Shown here piece by piece: positions 11,673-23,710 of a DNA stretch of 64,000 bases. The notes under the pieces are model-generated. The model saw only the letters and a program-made list of their open reading frames with translations. It ran no database searches and had not been told where the DNA came from. Location: assembly GCF_035582795.1 (NCBI RefSeq), contig NC_134366.1, positions 107,515,756 through 107,579,755 of the forward strand, written 5' to 3'. The DNA is from Mycteria americana. Its lineage: Eukaryota > Chordata > Aves > Ciconiiformes > Ciconiidae. Each line of letters begins with the position of its first letter. The stretch's first letter is position 1. The translations under genes and the position numbers were made by a program.

Positions 11673-14254
11673 GTACTGTGTAGACTTTGTGCTGTTTGGT
11701 TATGGTTTCACAAGATGAGAAAATAGAGAACACAGGTCCCTTCTCACCTGCCTTACAGCTTTGATTTCTGTAACTGATACAGACCTGTGAACAGCTTCTT
11801 TCTCACAGCACTGACGCTGCAAGGCTGGCAAGAAGGAGATGTGCATGATTTGTGAGTTTTGCCTGCTCTGTTCCTCTAAGATGCCCAGCTGCTCACCACT
11901 CTACACAGCAGTCACAGGATTAGACTCCCCCCAAGTGCTGTGAAAATGCCTTTACTGCAAGACACCAAGCCGTGACATCCCTGATGAAATGGCACAAGCC
12001 CCACCATGACCGCATCTTTTCTGCTAATTTCTGAAAAAAAATTGACAAATTCTGTATTTGTTAGGTTATTTTAAAATGTTTTCGGTAAACTAATATGCTG
12101 AATCACATTAGTTGAAAATGTTTTACCTATGTGAACCTTACCTTACCTATATGAACCTTAATATAAATGAAATAAGGCAAAGTTTCACTTTCTGCTCAGT
12201 TTTATGTGTTAGTAGCCTGTGTGTGTTAGGTGCATTCTCAGAACAAATATGCTTCTGCATTTCATGGCTTTTGCTCAAAGTGTTCCTGTCCAGGAAAAAA
12301 TGCCTCTGTCTTTCTCAAGTTATTGGCAAAGAGCAGCTCTGCACAGGTGTTAACCTTTCCTCCGCTTCTCTCACAAGTAATAGCACTGCTATCTTCCCCG
12401 TTAGCTCTGGTCTTTAGTTTTTTCTGTCATTATACTTGTTTTGCACTCCCATGGCCTCCCAAAGCCATTCCACTATGGCTTTCAACATTCCTTGTGTTCT
12501 TCTTGAAAAGCCATTCAGTGCCAAAAAGCTTCATGTTTTTTTCTTTTTTCACAAATTCTCTTATTTTCACTCTATATAATGTACCAGTTGGAATGATTTA
12601 ATGTCAATTTTCACTTACATTATGAAGGCATAAAAGGCACCAAATGGAATATACATCTTATTATGTGATGTAATGAAACACCACTTTTGGTTCCTATTCA
12701 GAAAAAGTTACAGCCTTTTATTCATTGCATATAAATTGCCCTTGAAATTTAGTTAGTGGAAAAAACATTGTATATAATAATTATTATTAGTGTGCATAGC
12801 TTGTGCAGTCTCAAGTTCAGGAAATGATGTGCACGGAGTGAATACGCCTTGTGCAGAAAAATTGTTTTCCAATTTTTTATGCCAGGTCTTTTTAGATAGT
12901 GAGAGCCTGAACTGAAATACTTTGAATGACTTTTTCTTCCAGGGTAAGAGAACAGTCCACACTTCTATCTGTTTGCTTTTGCTTTAAATTCCCATGTGTT
13001 ACTCTTGTTACAACCTGTTCTCTGAATGTATAATACCTTCTAGTCTGTAGAACCACAGCTGTGACAGTCTCCTTCTCCTGCGGTGCAAGTGGCTACCTAA
13101 AGTTACATCAGAAAGGTCTCTCTTCCATGATTCAGCTGGCTTGCTGGTTTTGTTGTGCCAAGAGAGGCATCAGGGTTTCAGGTTTTGTGCATGCCTCTTC
13201 CTTCTGGTGAAGTATCTGAACTCTTCTATCCAATCGCTCTTTCAAGGCTCCTACACCAGTTAAATCTTTCACTTTGAAGCTCTGAAGCAGTCTAGCAGGC
13301 CTCTCAGATTAAAAATGGATTCCCGTCAATAGGTGGGTAAATGTCCGTTTTACACTAGGAATCACCACCTGCATTTAACATCTCTTTGCTTAATACAAGT
13401 TTTGCCTCTGACTTGGGTGGCCGTGCCTACCTGGCTGCCTTTCAGGGGATGCATCTTTCACTGGGCCTCACATTCGATATTAGTACGTACATTAAAACCA
13501 GACATAGCACAGCTATCTGAACAGACTAATATAATTGTATGTAGCTAATTACTAGCCTTTGGTTGGGATCAGATACAACAGTAATTAATGTCTTGGAGGA
13601 GGCAACAGTTTTGGGATGAGCCATCCCCACTTTTCTCCTCTTAGACGTACAAGGGCATAGTCTATTCCAACAGGGCAGTAGTGGACATATTGTCAGTATT
13701 AGGCAATGTTCTTCCTTTGTATCAAGTCTTCTAAATCTTTGAAGCATAGCCTGAACCATCAAGCTTCCTTATATCTCAAATCTGTAATTGATTTTTTTTC
13801 TCCTGGAACAAATTAGAAAACATTCCAGAAAATGTTCAGTGAAAACCTAAAACAGCAGCATGCCTTTTTTTTTCCTTGTATAAATACATCCTCTTTCTTG
13901 CTGGTGTTATTTCAAATATCTGCAATTGTATAAGAGATTTCTTCTTCACAGTCCCTTTTTGCTTTGCACCTGCAGTTCATTATAATCTTGTATTTGTGAC
14001 GCTGTAGTCCATTGCCATGGAAATGAACATAATTCCACAATTACGCTCACATCTTTAGATCCCTGCTCTTTAGAGAAGTTCATTATGAAATACCAACTTC
14101 TGTGTTTAGGACTTTTTTACAAAAAAATTTTGGGGAAAGAATGGTTGAAAATGTACGCAGCTTTAGATAGTTTTAGTAACATGACAGAAGCACAAAAGAC
14201 GTTGGTAACATGACAGAAGCACGAAAGACGTTGGGGCAGAAGGGACTGCCTTCC
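11673..14254 (+). other. TMEFF1 intron, upstream of the solo LTR
   Basis: AT-rich intronic sequence with no exon or gene recognised. It holds the 29-bp tandem duplication at 14177-14234 listed separately. Confidence 0.5.
14177..14234. repeat. 29-bp tandem duplication next to the LTR
   Basis: The unit beginning TAACATGACAGAAGCAC and ending AAGACGTTGG occurs twice in tandem (14177-14205 and 14206-14234), with a single A/G difference. It ends 20 bp before the LTR at 14255. Confidence 0.93.
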
Positions 14255-14809
14255 TGTGCTGGGCTGACCCAGCCAGCAACCAAGTGCCCACCAGCCGCTT
14301 GCTCACCTCCACCTTCTTCCCAGGAGGATGGAGAAGACAATCAGAAGAGCAAACATGAGAAAAACTCCTTGGTCACGATAAAGGCAGTTTAAGAAGTGAA
14401 GGGGAAAAAAAGAGAAAAAAAACAAGTGATGCAAAAGCCATCACTCACAACGTCCCACCAGAGCAGACTGATGCCCAGCCGGTCTCTGAGCAACTGCCAC
14501 CTTGGAAAGACCAAAACCCCAGTTTTTATTGCTGGGCATGATGTCATATGGTAGGGAACACCACTTGGGTCAGTTGGGGTCAGCTGTCCTGCCTGTGTCT
14601 CCTCCCAGGTTCTTGCCCACCCCCAGCCCACTCGCTGAGGGAAGAAGCAGAGTGAGAAGCAGAGCCAGCCGTGATGCTATGCAAGCACCCTTCAGCAACA
14701 GCCAAAACACTGGTGTATTATCAGCACTGTTTCAGCCAAAAATCTAAAGCACAGCACCATATGGGCTGCTATGGAGAAAGTTAACTCCATCCCAGCCCGA
14801 CCCAGTACA
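14255..14809 (-). mobile_element. Solo LTR of an endogenous retrovirus (family A), antisense to TMEFF1
   Basis: The element starts TGTGCTGGGCTGACCC and ends CCGACCCAGTACA on the plus strand, and is flanked by a perfect 5-bp target duplication, CTTCC, at 14250-14254 and 14810-14814. Shared blocks in reverse order, such as TGATGTCATATGG, GGGTCAGTTGGGGTCAGCTG and GCAGTTTAA, show that it belongs to the same family as the LTR at 44749-45316, in the opposite orientation. A CRE-like TGATGTCA is kept near 14539; the TATA region has decayed. A 5-bp duplication is typical of ERVL-type elements. No gag, pol or env lies beside it, so it is a solo LTR left by recombination. Confidence 0.9.
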
Positions 14810-15374
14810 CTTCCCAAAGGAATGGGTATTTTAAGCTCATGGAAAGTTCCCTTTCCATAAAAGTGTTTCTCTGAGGAAGACTGCTGTTGTAGTCTGTTTG
14901 ATTTCAGCTATAAGACTGGTGGTACCAGTCAGATCAGGGCTTTATCGAGTTGTTTTCTACCCAGTAATCCTAAAACATGGTTTAGCTTCTTCCTAACCCT
15001 TCAGGTTTTTTTTCCTCTGTTTAGACATGGGAGAGAGCTCTCTGTATCTATGTATTAGCTCTTTGCCCCGATGCCACTGACAAAACTTCGGCTGACCTTC
15101 CTGCATTGGCTTGTTTCTGTCATGAATACTTTTCTCCTTTTGAGAAACCTGACATAAGAAGCATATTTAGATGTCTCTAAGGATCATTTTTCCGTGTAAT
15201 ACATCCTGGAAAATCTCTGTAGGTGTCTCTGAAACTTAACCCTTAAGCCTTTGCTTTATTATTCTGTATTCATTTAATCACTGCAAATTTTTAAGAGTAT
15301 GTTATTTTTGGTTGAGATTTTTTTATACATATCATACAGCCATGTATAATTGTTTATGTATATTTCTTTTTAAG
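14810..15374 (+). other. TMEFF1 intron between LTR and EGF exon
   Basis: Intronic sequence with no other feature, ending in the acceptor CTTTTTAAG before the EGF exon. Confidence 0.6.
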
Positions 15375-15498
15375 ACGCCAGTGATCAAAGAGAAGACATT
15401 TACATTGGAAACCACATACCTTGCTCAGAAAGCTTCAATGGCTACTGTATACATGGAAAATGTGAATTCATTTATTCCACTCAGAAGGCTTCCTGCCG
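15375..15498 (+). CDS. TMEFF1: TMEFF1 exon: first five cysteines of the EGF-like module
   Basis: This 124-bp exon lies between acceptor TTTTTAAG and donor GTAAGT (phase 1 in, phase 2 out). It reads ASDQREDIYIGNHIPCSESF, then NGYCIHGKCEFIYSTQKASC, with the last codon split. It carries four EGF cysteines, with the fifth at the end of the exon in the spacing C-x7-C-x4-C-x10-C-R-C once joined to the next exon. The segment matches TMEFF1 closely (DASDQRED, IYSTQKASC) and ends inside the EGF fold, as TMEFF genes do. Confidence 0.95.
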
Positions 15499-18400
15499 GT
15501 AAGTCCTGCATGCCTCAAAAATGTACTTGAAATTGCTGTAGAGCTTAATCAAAATGCTCTCTAGACATGTATGTATCAGCATGTATCAGTTTGCAGTTAT
15601 CTAAGCAGCGGCACAGGAGCCGTATCCCTATGCTGTGGGCAGCGCCCAGCTGCTCCAGTGGTGCAGGAGATAGTGCTCAGAGGAGAGGCTTGGCCAGTCA
15701 GGTAGTTCAGAAGCTGAATCCCTCTGAAGACTGTGGTCTCACTGTTGTCTCCTTATTTTCAGCTGCTAAATCCTATCTAGAAGAAAAAAAATCCACAAAA
15801 AAACTGCCTTTGCCTTGCATGACTTCTCTGTATAATTGCTCTTTCCCCATTGACCTCTCAGTCTGTTCCTATGCTATCTATACATTTTATTGGTCTTGTC
15901 ATAAACTCTCTCTAGAGTATCACTATCATATTTTTAACATTTATTGCCCTTTTTCACAATAATAGACTTCATCTAGAGAGTATAAAATTGCAAAATATTT
16001 TTTAGCCCACATTTTTTGTCTACGGTATAATCTATCAGCTCAGTACACTCAGTATTAAGCCACTCAGTGTTTCCCAGGAAATCTGAATGTTCCATTTTAT
16101 TTCCTTAGCTCCCAGATAATTTTTTCCTTATATTTCACCAACTAAATTCTGCCTCTTTGTCTTCTTTAAAAAAGTAAAATTAATTTTAAAAGTTGTTTAT
16201 AGAAAAAGGCCACTTAATAACATGGCATGCCCTACTTGTTAGGAGGTTTCACTCCTGAACTTTTATTTTGCAGGCTTGTACTTTCAGATTAATGTGGTTG
16301 AAGATGCTATAACTCTTTGCTTTTCCTTTGCTTTGGAAACTTCAGCTGTAAATCCATTAGATACTATCACATTTTCTCCCTTGATCTGTATTGATCGAGG
16401 ATATTTAGGGGTTTTTCCACCGGCAAGATTTAAGGGTTTCCAGACTGACCAGGGAGCAGGAAGCCCAAAAGGCAGAGCCAGTATGGTTGTCAACTTAAGC
16501 ATTTGAAAGCTTATATTATTCCTTTTCCCATCCGAGACCCTTTCTTGTTTATTTTTACCTTTCCAATAGGACTTATTTGTTTTTCTCTTTTCTTTAGCCA
16601 GAACCAAGAGAGCTCAACATGGCTTTGTTTCCCTTGGGAAACTGGGTGTATCCTCAATGTCATCTTGATGGGCATTAGACAGCACTACTTGATTACAGTA
16701 TTCTTTTGATCTAGACCTGTGTTTAACACAATTTCTGATGGATTTGTCCTCAAAATATAAGAAGTAGAGGTATTTCAAGGAAAACATTCCTGGCTGAATG
16801 AACTGATTTTTTATTTCTCAGAATTTTTTTCTGGATGGCACTAATCATATAGTCATGTATTAATGTATGATACAATTACTATTCAATCATTTAAATATTT
16901 ATTATTACTCTAATAATTACTGATAGGCAATGTTTTGATGAATTTAATTAATGTACTGTCCCTTTAAATTCTATTTTATAATTACATTTACTATTACTGC
17001 TTTCAATTATTTATCTAAATAGCCCGAACAGTATCTCAGCACTGGACCTAGCACAATAAACCTCACGTGGTTCCAGTCAAGAATTTCTGACTCTCAGTTC
17101 TTAACCCTAAGTATCAGGTCTCCTTTGGATTTTTCTTGGCCATTTAAATACTGATGGTCTCATACTTTATGTGTGTTTCCTAGTGGAGCAGAGTTATTAA
17201 GGAAACAAATTATTTATATCAGACAGCAACCCGCTGTAGTAATCATGTACTTCTGCCAAAGAAAAAAATTATCTCTTTCTCTGGCAAGGAAAATATAATG
17301 ATGAATGCTAGGGGCATATTGTTATTTTCAAATGCTTTGCATTCGCATAGACATCTAGCATATACATTGTTTAATTTGGTCCTCATTTCCTGGCAGTTTT
17401 GGTAGTGAGGTATCAGATGACCTACAAAACTGCAGAAAGTACCTGCGCAGAGCAAATTCTGACTTTCGCTTTCACTGGGGGCAACGAATCTCCTTGCTTG
17501 TTGTACAGCAGCCCTCCAGGACTGCCAGCAGGCAGGTGGGAGGAAAGTTTTGTAGTGGTCAATTGCATAATATTTAGGTTAGTCGCCTTTGCACAGCTGG
17601 GATCTGGTCTATCTCCCGCTGCGCCCCTTGTGCAGTGCAGTTCTGCCCTGTCCTTATGGCAGGCTGCACCAAGGAGGCACAGTTCAACCCTTTGCAAAGA
17701 AATCTAAACTTCTTTACGCTAGCTCAATTAATTGTTTGATCAGCATATTTTGATAAATCCATGCTGACCTCTATTTATCTTGCTATTATATTAATGCTGT
17801 ACTATCATGCTATATATTAATGCAGCAGAATGCTTTAAAATCTGTTCTGCTAGTTTAAGGTAGCTTAAACTAGTGCCTAGTACTTCATCCCACCATCAAT
17901 GTAGTTCTTAACACAAGCACTTCTTTGCAGTAATTCAATACTGCTGAATCTCCATTCAATATTTCTCAGAAATAATTTCCTGTTGCTTCAGTGTTTTTGA
18001 GGAAACATCTTTGAATTACTTGTGCCTCCTTTGCTTTGTTTTGCCTCCTCTGCTTTAAAGCAATTCTCACATTGATCACACTTTGACTGTTACCTTCTTT
18101 AATGAAAACAAAAGCAAAGTAACAAATAAGACTTCAGTCCTCTTCACTAGCAAGGAGTCCTCTTTCTTTTTCTTGTTTCTTTTTGCATGACTACCAACGT
18201 GTTCCCCATCCTCTTCCTTCTTGTATGCTAATACATGTTTCTCTTGATTCTCTTCCTAGCCATTACCGAGCTTACTTACAGTACATGAGGGCTTTTCTTT
18301 AAGAGCTATGCTCTTACTGGAGCTTGTTTCATGCCTGAACCAAAACTCCTTACACAGCAGCTCATGGCTGGAGAAAGTAGAGTCACAAGATTATGAACAT

Positions 18401-19669
18401 GTAAACCCCAACCGTTATCCCTGCATGCAAAGGCAGATTAGAAGTGGCATTAGCAGTTGTAGGAAGGTCTGTGGAGTAATTATTTCATTCCTCCAAACAG
18501 AATTAATTCCTACCCTAGCACACAGCTTTTGGATGGATGAGACTGATTCTGTGTTGCATTCGGGCTTATCTGATCCAGTTTTCAAAAGGATTGTTTCTCT
18601 GCCTGCGTGTGAGTAATTCTTCTCCAGCTTTCTACTGTAGAGCTGGAGGCCAATTGTATGATTCAGTTGCCCTTAATGATGCATTCACATCAGTGGGTTT
18701 TAAAGGATAGCTGTACAAGGAACTTGCTCAAGGATGTAAGTGGTGGCCTTTGATTCTGCAGACTCCAGCTCAGTGTCTTGAGTGGCTCTTGCCTTTCCTT
18801 GTTGTGCTTCAGCCTCTCTTGCCTTGCGACATGAATTCTTCCAGAGCCTGTTTCCACTGCCACCTTCACCGCTGGCACATCTCGCATTCCCTGAACACAT
18901 GTCGCTGGTCAGGAGCAGCCTCTGCTGAGTTTCTCATTGAGCTAACTGCTTCTTTGCTCAGGCAAGGTATCATTTAAAGCAGCCGCTTCTCTTCTGTCTC
19001 CAGCCATTTTTCCCCCACCCCTGGCCAATTTTTATGGATTCTTCCATGAACTCTCACTTGAACAGTTGTGAGCCGTTGGGTTTTCTAACCTGACGTCCAT
19101 CAAGTTTTGGTTTGGTGACAAGGCAGGAGGGGGTTTGATGCTGGTCTTGTCCAATAGGTTTTGCAGGATTCCACTTCTGTAGGCTGCAGCTTGAAAAGGG
19201 ATCATCCTTTTCCCTCACTTTTCAAGGTTTCTCTTCCTCTTTGTCACTTCTTTCCCCTGGTGACATTGCAGCTAAATGAACATGCTCACTTTGTGTTTCA
19301 TGAGCATGCTTCTTTGTGTTTCATTTAGCCTTGTCTTCTTGCTTCACCTAGTTGCTTTATTCTTCCTAAATACTGCCCCAATTGAATAACAACCCCACGT
19401 ATTTCTTTTGCCAAATCAGGGCCTTCACCACGCTGGCGTGTTTTCAGAGGGCCACTAGTAACCTTATCCAGGAAAGCAAAGCATATCTGCGCTGTCTCTT
19501 CTCTTGCCACAGAAATCCAAACCATTCCCCAACCCAAGCGTTACCACACCTATGCCTTCTCACCAGCTCTTTCTCAGCTGGAGTCACCTTGGACTCCTTA
19601 TTTCATCTGCAAAATGACTGGGCTGTTGTTAAATTACAGATTCCATGAAATATTCCTTTTCTTTTTCAG
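15499..19669 (+). other. TMEFF1 intron (4.2 kb)
   Basis: The intron begins GTAAGTCC and ends TTCTTTTTCAG. It contains AT-rich sequence around 16840-17000 and many short open frames without recognised domains. No mobile element was identified with confidence. Confidence 0.6.
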
Positions 19670-19828
19670 GTGTGAATCAGGATATACTGGACAGCACTGT
19701 GAAAAGACAGACTTTAGTATTCTTTATGTTGTCCCAAGTAGACAAAAGCTTACGCATGTCCTTATTGCAGCAATAATTGGAGCTGTACAGATTGCCATTA
19801 TAGTTGCAATTGTCATGTGCATAACAAG
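19670..19828 (+). CDS. TMEFF1: TMEFF1 exon: end of EGF module, juxtamembrane and transmembrane helix
   Basis: This 159-bp exon lies between acceptor CTTTTTCAG and donor GTAGGT. It reads CESGYTGQHCEKTDFSILYV, then VPSRQKLTHV, then a hydrophobic stretch LIAAIIGAVQIAIIVAIVMC followed by IT. The first part supplies the last two EGF cysteines. The residue before the last one is His (GQHC); in EGF-family ErbB ligands this position is an Arg needed for receptor binding, and its replacement by His is a known TMEFF feature. The hydrophobic run is the single transmembrane helix, placing what follows in the cytoplasm. It matches TMEFF1 (TDFSILYVVPSRQKLTHVLI) and not TMEFF2. Confidence 0.96.
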
Positions 19829-21559
19829 GTAGGTAAATACAAAAACAGTGAAAAATTACACATTGTACGGATATACTTTTTCTGTATTTAAATATTTGAC
19901 CCCCAAAATTTTATGTGCTTTAACATATATCCTAAAATACCCACATGAAAGATACCTAATGACTGAAGCAGAAGGATTATGTAACATCCTATTGCTTTTT
20001 TTTTTTTTTGTCACAAAACACACATTTGTTTAAATTCACAAACCACCAGTAACCACACTGAATCCCCAGACCAAATACCCAGCAGAACAGATCAGCCTGG
20101 AAACACATCCAAAAGGTTAGCTGCTGTGTTAGACCTTCACTGGAGTTATTCAAGCATTGCTGATATCTTATAGAAGCTATGATCCCCCCTCCCACCCAGT
20201 GAAACCAGAGAGGTTGACAAGATGCTGTTCCCTGCACTACCACTGTACATGGTGTTACACAGAGAGAGAATTATCCCTCACACCATATATGCTTTCTGAA
20301 AATTAATGTGCAGCTAGTCCCATTATTAGGCACTCTCCATGGGAACCTATTTTATGAAATGTAAAGATGCACAAGCACAGAGTTCAAGTTTCTGGCTTGT
20401 CTCAGACTCTCACCCTGTATGAAAACTGAGATGAGAGCCATGGATTCTTTTTGATGACAAGGGATTCAGTTTGCTCATCAAGGACTTGAACCCAATGAGG
20501 ACTGAGGGCTCTGGGAGAGACTAAGAATGACTTAGTTACCTTATAGGTGCATAAAGCATATAAGTCCTACACTTGGGCATCCATGCCACACTTTGCCCTT
20601 TCCTCCTCAACTCGTCCTTCACTTTTTCAGCTCCAGTTATGTTGGGCTGTAAAACTTTCTGCTACCGCGTTAGTGCATGGCTTCCCAAACTCAGTGATGC
20701 AGAGTGACACCCCTATGAACGAACAATGCAGGCCTCCTTCCCTATCTCTCTTGTAAGGTTCAAGGTAGCAGGTATAAGTACACATATCTAACACCTCCTG
20801 CACACGTAAAGGAGTAATTTGGCTCATGCAATTGATGTCATCCCTTTTTTACTCAACACCTTGCTGGCCAAAGCAGTGGTGTGGAAGGCTGTGGTTCAGC
20901 TGCCCTCCTCTTTCAGCCTCCTTATGACTGTTCCCCAGCTCACAGTCTCTTGAGGACAGTCTGTCTTGCTGCATCCCAACAGGACTACTCCATCGTGCAT
21001 TGCCCGCTGTCTGAGGGACTGAGTAGGTCCCGTCACGTTCGGAATTGCTGGCTTTTGTGAATCCTTTCTTAGTTGTGTCTCCATCCCAAAGAAGGGGATC
21101 ACCTGAGTCACCCCACAGAGAGTCCTGGGTGGGCTCTGTCTCAGGAGCTGCCGCAAGCAGCAGGGCACCTGGAGGTCCAGCACTTCAAAAGGCTGATTGA
21201 TCCAGTCTTACCAGCCACTGGGTTTTAAGTATGAAATATGTACAAAGTAAAGCCAATGCAATTATTCACCATGGTACGTGTTTTGCTGGATCAAGGCTGA
21301 AGGATATAGCACCTTGCTGGTTTCGGTCTCAAGTTCAAGCAGAACTCTCCCTTCTGGGTGTTCTAGGGTCCCATGGACATCCCCAGGTGACAGTCTGGTA
21401 CCAAACAGCAGGCGCGTCCCCCCAGTCAGCACAGCTCATAGACTCCTTGCTATTGTTAAGTACAGAAAATTAAGTCAATGTGTTATTGTTAGGCTTAATT
21501 TTATGTGGCATATATAAAATCAGCCCTCCTTTTTCTTTCTTTCTCTCTTTTTTTAACAG
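19829..21559 (+). other. TMEFF1 last intron (1.7 kb)
   Basis: The intron begins GTAGGTAA and ends CTCTTTTTTTAACAG. A more GC-rich patch at 20870-21450 has open frames of up to 95 codons on the minus strand and 80 codons on the plus strand, with no recognised domain. It may be a worn repeat. Confidence 0.6.
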
Positions 21560-21644
21560 AAAATGCCCCAAAAACAATAGAGGACGTCGGCAGAAGCAAA
21601 ACCTAGGCCATTTTACTTCAGATACATCATCCAGAATGGTTTAA
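21560..21644 (+). CDS. TMEFF1: TMEFF1 terminal coding exon: cytoplasmic tail
   Basis: After acceptor TTTAACAG the exon completes an Arg codon and reads KCPKNNRGRRQKQNLGHFTS, then DTSSRMV and a TAA stop at 21642-21644. The basic KCPKNNRGRR segment is the stop-transfer and cytoplasmic part. The C-terminus SSRMV is that of TMEFF1 (TMEFF2 ends differently), which settles the paralogue. The tail is short, as in other vertebrates, with no kinase or recognised signalling domain. The coding frame is intact across all five exons in the window. Confidence 0.96.
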
Positions 21645-22740
21645 CTTAGTGATTTTTATACCTACATTGACCATGTGATGTACATTTTTATTATATCTTT
21701 TTTTAAAGAATGGAAATATTTATTTCAGAGGCCTTATTTTTGAACATTTTTAGTGTAATAATGTTGGTCTGTATTCTGAAAGCATCAGCTTTAACAGCTA
21801 TGGACTGTTTTAGTATCTTTACTTTTATGTTTTTGAATACAGTAGTTCATTTTCTGTATCTGTATCACATGGTTATATAATAGACTTGTGCTTTATCCAT
21901 GGAATGTAATATTTTTGGGAACACAGATTTATTCCACCAATGGTTGTAGATTAAAAAAAACCCAACAAACCAACAAAAAAGTCCACATTACCTAGCAAAC
22001 AAGGCATGAACTAAAGGTAAAAATGTTTACAGCTTACTTTTCTTATGAGAAACTAGAAAACACTGTGTTTAAATACCGTAGATATTTAAATGTTTTTGGA
22101 AGTTAGTAACTGATTTTTTAGACACTGCCTATCGCATGAACTGTGAAGCTGTGTGCTGTGTGTAGTTGTAACATATTTATAAAATGTGTGGGCTGGGTCT
22201 AAGCACTGCCATCTTCATAAATAATTCCAACAATTTATTTTTAAAGAGGAAAATTATAAATTTCATAATTTGGGAAGTTACCTGGTAGAGCAGATGGCAC
22301 AGGTCCAAAAGAAGTAGGTCTTAGTAGATTTAGGTATTGTAAAAATTGGTGTTGGACAATTGAACACAAATAATTGGAATAAAGCCTACTTTATCACTGT
22401 TAAAGCTGTTTTAATACTTCTTAAAGTTTTTTAAAGAAAATACATGTTTTAACACCTTCAATACGGATTGTATAGTGTTTGTGATTAAAATAAAAAAAAT
22501 AATAAAAGTGAATGAATTACTAGTGCTCTTGTATAGAATATTTTCAAGAGCTAAAGAAGTCCATCCAAATTAGTCTGCTGGTCATTGTTATATTAATAGA
22601 CTGTTAGTTGTCGTTTGAAAGATCCCGAGATAAAGTGTGAATAGGATGTGTTCAGCTGTTTTAACATGTAGTTTAGGCTTTCAAAATTTTGCATGTAGGA
22701 TTTAATAATTTGTTCAATAAAAAAAAAATGCTTTCAACAT
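21645..22740 (+). other. TMEFF1: TMEFF1 3' UTR
   Basis: This AT-rich stretch after the stop codon has repeated AATAAA signals at 22378-22383, 22489-22494, 22501-22506 and 22716-22721. The last is embedded in an A-run and followed by a T-rich stretch. Alternative polyadenylation is likely. The 3' boundary is inferred, not seen. Confidence 0.65.
22716..22721 (+). terminator. Distal poly(A) signal AATAAA of TMEFF1 (candidate)
   Basis: This is an exact AATAAA hexamer and the last of four after the TMEFF1 stop, about 580 bp before the CAVIN4 start codon. Which of the four is used cannot be told from sequence alone. Confidence 0.45.
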
Positions 22741-23299
22741 TTTGAACTGGAAAAGCATGTCACAATACAACGTTTTCACTATATTGCCTCTGGTTTAGTG
22801 TGTTTATTTGTTACCCCATGTGGTAATTGCAGCAAGCTAAAGACCTGAAGTTGTTTTGCTGGAAAAAACAACCGTGTTAATTTTCCTGACCACTCTTTGA
22901 ATTCCCTCAGAGAAAAGCACTCCAGTAACATGAAAACAAAAGTAGATCGTTAAAAATATGCAAGTTTGCTTTCCTGCTTAATTAGTAAGTTACTTAACTT
23001 TCCTGGATTAACACTAATAACTTCATCAGTACAGAAGCGTGACCCTTTAAACGTACGTTCCTTTCCAGACATTGCTTCCTAATTTTAGGGGTTTCATGTT
23101 GCTGAAAGTATCCCAACAATCATGTGTGGATATTTTGTAGTCAGAAGTATTTGACCAAGCTCCAGGAGCGGCGTTTCACGCCCTACTTTGAGCATCGCCG
23201 GAGCCAGCTGTCACCCTGGCTCCTTGCAGCAGCGCCAGAATCGTTCTGGCAGGATCACCGAAACTTCAGCTCCCGCCAACCCAGCCGAAGGCAGGCAAA
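22741..23299 (+). promoter_or_regulatory. CAVIN4: CAVIN4 promoter and 5' UTR region
   Basis: This is the short interval between the TMEFF1 poly(A) signals and the CAVIN4 start. The last 150 bp become GC- and CpG-richer. An E-box CAGCTG is at 23205-23210, about 90 bp before the ATG; CAGCTG is a preferred site of MyoD-class factors, and CAVIN4 is muscle-expressed in other vertebrates. I see no clear TATA box at a convincing distance, and the transcription start cannot be placed. Confidence 0.5.
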
Positions 23300-23710
23300 A
23301 TGGATCGCCGCGAAATCACCTCGGAGGCTGACAAAACCCACCAAAATCGTCTCTCCAGTGTCACCGAGGAGGAAGAAGAACAAGATGCAGCTTACACGAT
23401 TGTGACGGTCCTGGACAAAGTGGCCAACATTGTGGACAGCGTGCAGGCGAGCCAGAAAAGGATAGAGGAGAGGCACAGGGAGATGGAAAACGCCATCAAG
23501 ACCATACAGATTGACATTTTAAAGCTTGCCCAGGCTCACGGCAATACAGGCTACACGGTGAACAAGTTACTGGAGAAAACCCGCAAAGTCAGCTCCACCG
23601 TGAAGGAGGTGCGGGCACGCGTGGAGAGGCAGAGCGCCAGCGTGCAGAAGGTGGAAGCCAAACAAGAGGAGATGCTGAGGAAAAACAAATTCCGGGTCGT
23701 AATCTATCAG
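23300..23710 (+). CDS. CAVIN4: CAVIN4 (MURC) exon 1: N-terminal coiled-coil HR1 domain
   Basis: The exon holds 137 codons from an ATG in strong context (GCAAAATGG: A at -3, G at +4) to donor CAG|GTAACC. The protein begins [20 protein letters not shown] and continues [20 protein letters not shown]. This is the cavin helical region HR1 (about residues 17-122), which forms trimeric coiled coils and binds membrane lipid; the exon ends in the conserved [15 protein letters not shown]4, the muscle-restricted coiled-coil protein, joins the caveolar coat with CAVIN1 in skeletal and cardiac muscle and has been linked to Rho/ROCK and ERK signalling. The NRLSSVTE start and KNKFRVVI junction are closest to CAVIN4 among the four cavins, and TMEFF1 next door agrees with the human 9q31 order. 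If the intron were retained, the frame would stop after 17 more codons at 23764. Confidence 0.94.
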
